From Herminiimonas sp. (GTDB lineage: Bacteria; Pseudomonadota; Gammaproteobacteria; Burkholderiales; Burkholderiaceae), in the NCBI RefSeq assembly GCF_030655415.1, contig NZ_JAURVN010000014.1, positions 310,001-374,000 of the forward strand: DNA of 64,000 nt. Direction: 5' to 3'. Positions 59,198 through 64,000 of this stretch are shown here, piece after piece. A program made the translations under genes and the position numbers. Under the pieces are notes generated by a model. It worked only from the letters and a program-made list of their open reading frames with translations. It was not told the DNA's origin and ran no database searches. How positions within the stretch are numbered: the first letter of the stretch is position 1; each line of letters begins with the position of its first letter.

Positions 59198-59539
59198 TTA
59201 TTTTTTTGCGCCAGCGGCAGGAACCGGTTTTGAATCAGCTACACCCACAGTAGATGTCGCGACCTGCAATGCCACATACGGGCCCGGATTGGTACACGCA
59301 GGTACTTCAACCGCTGGTTTTGGTTTGCCTTTTTGCTTCAAGTAACTCGCAGCGACTTTATCTTGAGCTTGGCATAACTGATAGGCAGCGACCTTGTCGC
59401 TCCAGGCTGTTTTGTTTTTGGTTTCGTCGGCTTTCGCTTTGGCTTCATCGCTCAAGGGCGGCAATTTCGCCGACGCCACGCCCATCACCATCAAGCCCAT
59501 TACCGCGATCAGCAACTTATTCATCTGTATTTTGCTCAT
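59198..59539 (-). CDS. Small exported protein of the formate dehydrogenase operon (113 aa)
   Basis: A 113-residue protein starting MSKIQMNKLLIAVMGLMVMG, with a signal peptide ending near GVASAK. The mature part holds two cysteines (YQLCQAQDK, VPACTNPG) likely forming a disulfide. AAGGAG 6 nt upstream of the ATG is a strong ribosome site, and the gene starts 10 bp after the fdhC stop, so it belongs to the operon. I know no function; similar small proteins occur in betaproteobacterial formate dehydrogenase operons as far as I recall. Confidence 0.7.
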   Translation of the reverse strand: MSKIQMNKLLIAVMGLMVMGVASAKLPPLSDEAKAKADETKNKTAWSDKVAAYQLCQAQDKVAASYLKQKGKPKPAVEVPACTNPGPYVALQVATSTVGVADSKPVPAAGAKK

Positions 59540-59549
59540 GTTTATCTCC

Positions 59550-60713
59550 TTAGACAGCCTTGGCCGGGATGCCCAATTTATCCGCGCCTTTTTCAGTACG
59601 AACGCGTGGCACTTTTCCACTTTCAATTTCCGCATACCAAATGTCGTGATGCTCTTTCGCCCACGCATCGTCGACATAACCGGTCGACATTGCCTCGTAA
59701 GCGCCTTCCATCCCCAGCGTACCGATGTAGATATGCGCCAGCGACGCGCTGAACACAAGTACCGCAGCAACCAGATGAATGATGTTGGCAATCTGCATAT
59801 TGCCGCGTGTGTACAGAATGCCGGGCACCAGCATGTCGAGCACAAAACCAGATACGCTAACGATCAAACCAAGGAAGACCAGTCCGCCCCAGAACCATAA
59901 TTTTTCACCGGCATTGAAGCGGCCCGCGCTGGCATGGCCACGTGCACCGCCCAGCTTCACCAACCATTGCCAATCAGCTTTTGTCGGAAAATTATCTTTT
60001 ACAAAAATCGCGAACATCACTATCAGCGACACAGTGAAAACCGGCCCTACAAAATTGTGGACGTTCTTGCAGGCATACGCGAGCCAGCCGAAAGCCGTAT
60101 GCCCGAATACCGGTAGCACAACATATTTACCGAACAACATCAGCAGACCGGTAAATGCCAAGGTCAGGAAGCTGATCGCAACCGTCCAATGCGAGATGCG
60201 CTCGAAGGATGTAAAGCGCTCGATCAGCCGACCAGTACGGCCACTTTTCAATTTGATCGTGCCAACCGCCAGATAAAAAGCCGCGATGCCTACGACCGCA
60301 ACAATGATCAACCAACCACCGTAAAAGGTCAGCGGGCCATTGCGATATTGACGCCACGCTTCACCCGCAGTAGTCGCACGTGCTTGCCCGGGGAATTGTG
60401 CTTTCGGTTGAATCAAGACGCCGGATTCCAGCGCAGGCAGGCTGGAATAATGTTCCTCGCCCTCTTTGATTTGACGATAAACCGGCGCCATATTACCGCG
60501 CTGAACTTGAGTCCGCTCAGCCTGATTTTGCTTCATGTAGAGAATATCGTCGGATTGAATATTCGACATATTCTGTACAGCGGGCGGTGTTGCTTCCGCT
60601 TTGGATTCTGCTGCTTTATTTGCAGCAGGTTCAGTCGCTTGGGCCATCGCAAGACCGTTCATCGCAAAGATCAGCGATGAGGCTAAAGCGAGTTTGGCGA
60701 ACCATTTATTCAT
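59550..60713 (-). CDS. fdhC: Formate dehydrogenase cytochrome b556 subunit (gamma)
   Basis: A 387-residue membrane subunit passing electrons to quinone. A signal peptide (ends MAQATE, about residue 27) and a periplasmic N-terminal stretch precede four helices with heme-b histidines (ERISHWTVAISFLTL, ACKNVHNFVGPVFT, IANIIHLVAAVLVF, HIYIGTLG). The long N-terminal extension is a feature of this operon type. I choose the ATG at 60713, with AAGGAG 7 nt upstream, over 60719. It is followed by the small exported protein gene and preceded by the lipoprotein gene. Confidence 0.9.
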   Translation of the reverse strand: MNKWFAKLALASSLIFAMNGLAMAQATEPAANKAAESKAEATPPAVQNMSNIQSDDILYMKQNQAERTQVQRGNMAPVYRQIKEGEEHYSSLPALESGVLIQPKAQFPGQARATTAGEAWRQYRNGPLTFYGGWLIIVAVVGIAAFYLAVGTIKLKSGRTGRLIERFTSFERISHWTVAISFLTLAFTGLLMLFGKYVVLPVFGHTAFGWLAYACKNVHNFVGPVFTVSLIVMFAIFVKDNFPTKADWQWLVKLGGARGHASAGRFNAGEKLWFWGGLVFLGLIVSVSGFVLDMLVPGILYTRGNMQIANIIHLVAAVLVFSASLAHIYIGTLGMEGAYEAMSTGYVDDAWAKEHHDIWYAEIESGKVPRVRTEKGADKLGIPAKAV

Positions 60714-60735
60714 GATCATTCTCCTTGCGAATGCA

Positions 60736-60963
60736 TCAATTGGTTTTCACATACTCGTTCTGCGATTGAGCACGGTTGCGCATTTGCGTATCCCATTCGG
60801 TCTTGTTGCCAGCGGTCCAGCCCTTGATCACATAGGGATCATTAGCTGCGCCCTTGTATGGCGGAACATCGCCAGAGACGCGCTCTTTGTCTTGCGACTG
60901 AGTTTTTTCGCTGCAGCCGAACACTGTCAGCGCAAGTACTGAGATCAACAGAGCGCGCATCAT
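60736..60963 (-). CDS. Small lipoprotein between fdhB and fdhC (75 aa)
   Basis: A 75-residue lipoprotein. The signal ends with lipobox LTVFGC (Cys17), then a hydrophilic, partly helical mature part. Its ATG overlaps the fdhB stop by 4 bp (ATGA), so it is translationally coupled to the iron-sulfur subunit. Its role is unknown; by position it may help assemble or stabilise the membrane-bound complex. Confidence 0.75.
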   Translation of the reverse strand: MMRALLISVLALTVFGCSEKTQSQDKERVSGDVPPYKGAANDPYVIKGWTAGNKTEWDTQMRNRAQSQNEYVKTN

Positions 60964-61589
60964 GATTTTTTCTCCGCTGGCGCTTTTGCCTCTGGATTAT
61001 GCGATTTGCCATATGCAGTGCCCCAACCCCAGACTTCGCTACCTTTGCCACGACGCAGTACGCGAGCGCGGAAGATATCGGCAATCACATCGCCATCACC
61101 ACCCAGCAAGGCTTTGGTCGAACACATTTCAGCGCAGGCTGGCAACTTGCCTTCAGCCAGACGATTACGTCCGTATTTTTCAAACTCTGCTTTCGATCCA
61201 TTCTCTTCCGGACCACCAGCGCAGAACGTGCACTTGTCCATTTTGCCGCGCAAGCCGAAGGTGCCGTTGGATGGGAACTGTGGCGCACCGAACGGACAAG
61301 CATATGAGCAGTAACCACAACCGATGCAGATGTCCTTGTCATGCAAGACCACGCCTTCATCGGTGCGATAGAAGCAATCGACCGGACACACCGCCATGCA
61401 AGGCGCATCGGAACAATGCATACAAGCGACGGATATGGTTTTTTCCTGTCCGATCACGCCATCGTTGATTGTTACTACACGTCGGCGATTCACACCCCAC
61501 GGGACTTCATGCTCGTTTTTGCAAGCGGTCACGCAACCATTGCATTCGATACAGCGCTCTGCATCGCAGATGAATTTCATTCGTGCCAT
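60960..61589 (-). CDS. fdhB: Formate dehydrogenase iron-sulfur subunit (beta)
   Basis: A 209-residue electron-transfer subunit with four ferredoxin-type cysteine groups: CIECNGCVTACKNEHEVPWG, CMHCSDAPCMAVCPVDCF, CIGCGYCSYACPFG and CTFCAGG...CAEMC. It carries electrons from the catalytic subunit to the cytochrome b. It lacks a C-terminal membrane helix, unlike the longer E. coli FdnH, so the membrane link is through the gamma subunit. AAGGAG precedes the ATG. It lies 119 bp downstream of fdhA, and its stop overlaps the lipoprotein gene. Confidence 0.93.
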   Translation of the reverse strand: MARMKFICDAERCIECNGCVTACKNEHEVPWGVNRRRVVTINDGVIGQEKTISVACMHCSDAPCMAVCPVDCFYRTDEGVVLHDKDICIGCGYCSYACPFGAPQFPSNGTFGLRGKMDKCTFCAGGPEENGSKAEFEKYGRNRLAEGKLPACAEMCSTKALLGGDGDVIADIFRARVLRRGKGSEVWGWGTAYGKSHNPEAKAPAEKKS

Positions 61590-61708
61590 TTTGATCTCTC
61601 CTTAGCTGTTCTTATCAACGTTCAACGATTTGTACTGTCTGATTTCACTAGATGCTTCATTGCTGCTTTCATCCCCGTTACTTTCATCGCTATTAGTTCA
61701 GTTGATAA

Positions 61709-64000
61709 TCACGCCGTTGCTTTCTCGATATTGCAAATCGTGGTCTTGGTTTCCTGCATCATCGTGACCGAGTCATAACCATAAGTTGTCGCCGTATTCA
61801 CAGCTTCACCGCGCACGATAGGTGCCGCGCCTTCTGGGTACGAATCGATCATGTCCTTGCCCTGCCACCATCCAGAGAAATGGAACGGAATAAATGCCGT
61901 GTCCGCCCCTACCCGCACTGTCACCAGGGCCTTGACCTTAATGCGCGCGCCGGTCGGCGTACTGACGATCACGTAATCACCGTTGCGTATGCCGCGATCG
62001 GATGCTGCTTTTGGATTGATCTCGACAAAGTTCTCTTGCTGCAGTTCGGCCAGCCAAGGATTGGAGCGCGTTTCTTCACCGCCGCCTTCGTACTCAACCA
62101 GACGTCCTGAAGTGAGGATGATAGGAAACTTCTCGTACAACTTGGCTTCGATATTTTTGTCTTGCAGCGACTTATACAAAGTCGGCATGCGCCAGAAACC
62201 TTTTTTATCCTCATGCGTTGGATATTTGGCGACCAGATCCGGACGTGTGCCGTACAGAGGTTCGCGATGCAGAGGTACCGGATCAGGAAAGTTCCACACC
62301 ACGGCGCGTGCTTTCGCATTACCCCATGGATGTACGCCATGCACTTGCATCGTTACGCGCTGAATCCCGCCAGACAAATCGGTCTTCCAGTTCTTGCCTT
62401 CAGCCGCTTTTTTCTCGACATCGGTAAGGTCGTCCCACCAGCCGAGTTTTTTCATCAGGATGTGATCGAACTCTGGATAACCGGTAGTGATATCGGCATC
62501 CTTGCTGTGCGAACCATCTTCCGCCAACAGACTGACGCCATCTTTTTCAACACCGAAGTTGGCGCGGAAATTACCGCCACCTTCCATCATTGTTTTTGAT
62601 GTGTCATACAGATTAGGAGAGCCCGGATGTTTCAATTCTGGTGTGCCGTAACAAGGCCATGGCAAACCAAAATAATCGCCGGTCATGTCGTAGCCGCTGA
62701 CGGCATCCTTGCCGCCTTTGCATTTGAGCGTTTTCACATCGAACAAATTCATGTTGCGCATGTGCGCTTTCAAACGCATAGGCGACTGACCGGTATAGCC
62801 GATCGTCCATGTGCCGCGATTGATTTCTTCCAGCATCGATTCAGGTTCCGGCTCCATCATGCCGCCCTTGCCTGGAACCAGTTTGATCTTGGCGACCAAC
62901 TCTTTGCCGAAGCCAAGCTTTTGCGCCATTTGATACATGATCATGTGATCGGTACGCGACTCGAACAATGGCTCGATTACTTTTTCACGCCATTGCAAAG
63001 AACGATTCGAAGCTGTCACCGAACCCGATGTTTCGAATTGCGTCGCTGCAGGTAATAGATACACAGCACGATTTGGATTGAGTTCTTGTCCATCGACTTT
63101 CATCGCTGCCATCGCTGCGGTAGCAGATGGATATGGATCGATCACGACCAGTAGATCAAGTTTGTCGAAGGCCTTTTTCATATCCAGCCCGCGTGTTTGC
63201 GAGTTCGGTGCATGGCCCCAGAACAGCATGGCCTTGACCGTATTTTCCTGGTCTATGTGCTCGCTTTTTTCAAGTACGGCATCGACCCAGCGTGAAACGG
63301 TGGTGCCGGATTTTTCCATCATGGCTTGCGAAGCAAACTGCTTTTTCACCCATTCGTAGTCAACGCCCCAGACGGTGCACCAGTGTTTCCATGAACCGGT
63401 CGCCAGACCGTAATAACCAGGCAGTGAATCAGGATTAGGACCGACGTCAGTCGCGCCTTGTACGTTATCGTGGCCGCGGAAAATATTCGTGCCGCCGCCG
63501 GATTTACCAACGTTACCCAAAGCCAGTTGCAGAATGCAGGATGCGCGCACCATCGCATTACCGATCGTGTGCTGCGTCTGTCCCATGCACCAGACGACTG
63601 TTGAAGGACGATTCTTCGCCATTGTTTCTGCGGCTTTGTAGACTTCGGCTTCTGGCACACCGCAGGCTTCTTCGACTTTTTCCGGTGTCCATTTCATGAC
63701 TTCGTCTCGGACTTTTTCCATGCCGTAGACGCGGTCGTGTATGTACTGTTTGTCTTCCCAGCCGTTTTTGAAGATGTGATACAGCACGCCCCACAGGAAC
63801 GGAATATCAGAACCTGAACGTATGCGTATGTATTGATCTGATTTTGCAGCGGTACGTGTATAACGCGGATCGACCACGATCATTTTGCAGCCGATTTCTT
63901 TCGCATGCAGCATGTGCAACATTGAAACCGGATGGGCTTCAGCGGCGTTCGAACCGATGTACAACGCAGCCTTCGAATTCTGCATATCGTTGTAGCTGTT
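61709..64000 (-). CDS. fdhA: Formate dehydrogenase catalytic subunit (partial, N-terminus outside window)
   Basis: The C-terminal ~763 residues of a large Mo/W-bis-MGD oxidoreductase that oxidises formate to CO2. MLHMLHAKEIGCKMIVVDPR and RIRSGSDIPFLWGVLYHIFK, and the C-terminal MGD-binding domain with ILTSGRLVEYEGGGEETRSN, are typical. An ATG exists at 63985, but the frame stays open to the window edge, so the true start, the twin-arginine signal and the Cys/Sec active-site residue lie outside; I cannot tell whether it is a selenoprotein. It is first in the visible operon with fdhB, lipoprotein, fdhC, fdhD. Confidence 0.93.
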   Translation of the reverse strand, partial: NSYNDMQNSKAALYIGSNAAEAHPVSMLHMLHAKEIGCKMIVVDPRYTRTAAKSDQYIRIRSGSDIPFLWGVLYHIFKNGWEDKQYIHDRVYGMEKVRDEVMKWTPEKVEEACGVPEAEVYKAAETMAKNRPSTVVWCMGQTQHTIGNAMVRASCILQLALGNVGKSGGGTNIFRGHDNVQGATDVGPNPDSLPGYYGLATGSWKHWCTVWGVDYEWVKKQFASQAMMEKSGTTVSRWVDAVLEKSEHIDQENTVKAMLFWGHAPNSQTRGLDMKKAFDKLDLLVVIDPYPSATAAMAAMKVDGQELNPNRAVYLLPAATQFETSGSVTASNRSLQWREKVIEPLFESRTDHMIMYQMAQKLGFGKELVAKIKLVPGKGGMMEPEPESMLEEINRGTWTIGYTGQSPMRLKAHMRNMNLFDVKTLKCKGGKDAVSGYDMTGDYFGLPWPCYGTPELKHPGSPNLYDTSKTMMEGGGNFRANFGVEKDGVSLLAEDGSHSKDADITTGYPEFDHILMKKLGWWDDLTDVEKKAAEGKNWKTDLSGGIQRVTMQVHGVHPWGNAKARAVVWNFPDPVPLHREPLYGTRPDLVAKYPTHEDKKGFWRMPTLYKSLQDKNIEAKLYEKFPIILTSGRLVEYEGGGEETRSNPWLAELQQENFVEINPKAASDRGIRNGDYVIVSTPTGARIKVKALVTVRVGADTAFIPFHFSGWWQGKDMIDSYPEGAAPIVRGEAVNTATTYGYDSVTMMQETKTTICNIEKATA

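Noticed and set aside
1..64000. CRISPR arrays, tRNA/rRNA genes, insertion sequences or prophage
   Set aside because: No repeat-spacer pattern, no cloverleaf or rRNA stretch and no transposase, integrase or phage protein was seen on either strand.

Overview
The window looks like a chromosomal segment of a betaproteobacterium of the Oxalobacteraceae (Herminiimonas/Janthinobacterium type). This is inferred from intermediate GC content, the protein style, a cyo quinol oxidase, CbpA/CbpM, a bacteriophytochrome with heme oxygenase, and a membrane-bound formate dehydrogenase with tungstate transport genes. There is no rRNA, tRNA, CRISPR array, insertion sequence, integrase or phage gene. It is a mosaic of short operons, many of them a transporter or oxidoreductase next to its own small regulator. 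Both ends cut a gene: cyoB on the left and the formate dehydrogenase catalytic subunit on the right.

Layout. 1-5.7 kb: cyoAB (reverse), two MFS carriers and a small CxxC protein. 6-9 kb: a LysR regulator divergent from a Rossmann-fold oxidoreductase, then two membrane proteins. 9.2-16.5 kb: two TonB-dependent siderophore receptors, each behind a Fur-box-like site, flanking a LysR/SDR divergent pair and the tRNA-modifying DTW enzyme TapT. 16.8-23.7 kb: DUF1993 protein, secreted 5'-nucleotidase, flavin reductase divergent from TetR-MFS, a methyltransferase, smpB and an orphan cbiE. 23.9-28.7 kb: a TSUP carrier, bphO-bphP (red-light sensor kinase plus chromophore enzyme) and an Rnk-like factor. 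28.8-37.6 kb: MarC, DedA-rhodanese, phosphatidylserine decarboxylase, AsmA, nitronate monooxygenase, a VIT1-type metal carrier and cbpAM.

37.7-47.5 kb: soxR divergent from an FMN reductase, a five-gene FUSC/HlyD/NodT efflux operon with its MarR regulator, an EamA exporter and an ABC-2 exporter. 47.7-56.6 kb: small secreted and Cys-rich proteins, an ArsR-MFS-Old Yellow Enzyme operon, a 2OG-Fe(II) oxygenase, a MarR-tautomerase pair, and a TPR response regulator with a soluble histidine kinase. 56.6-64 kb: a reverse-strand formate block, fdhA-fdhB-lipoprotein-fdhC-small exported protein-fdhD-tupB-tupC.

Regulation is the most informative part. Clear sites sit where the local regulator would be expected: SoxR boxes at 38156 and, almost identical, at 45649; a 12-bp-arm palindrome upstream of the ArsR operon; the same 18-bp element before both marR and the tautomerase it precedes; Fur-like and FNR/ANR-like sites; and palindromes between divergent LysR pairs. 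I saw no clearly new multi-gene system. The least ordinary items are bphO and bphP in one reading frame separated by a TGA and nine codons, an FdhD lacking the second Cys of its CxxC, tupBC without tupA, a lone cbiE divergent from a TSUP carrier, a start codon inside a 10-bp stem, and several tiny genes that are translationally coupled or adjacent to hairpins.
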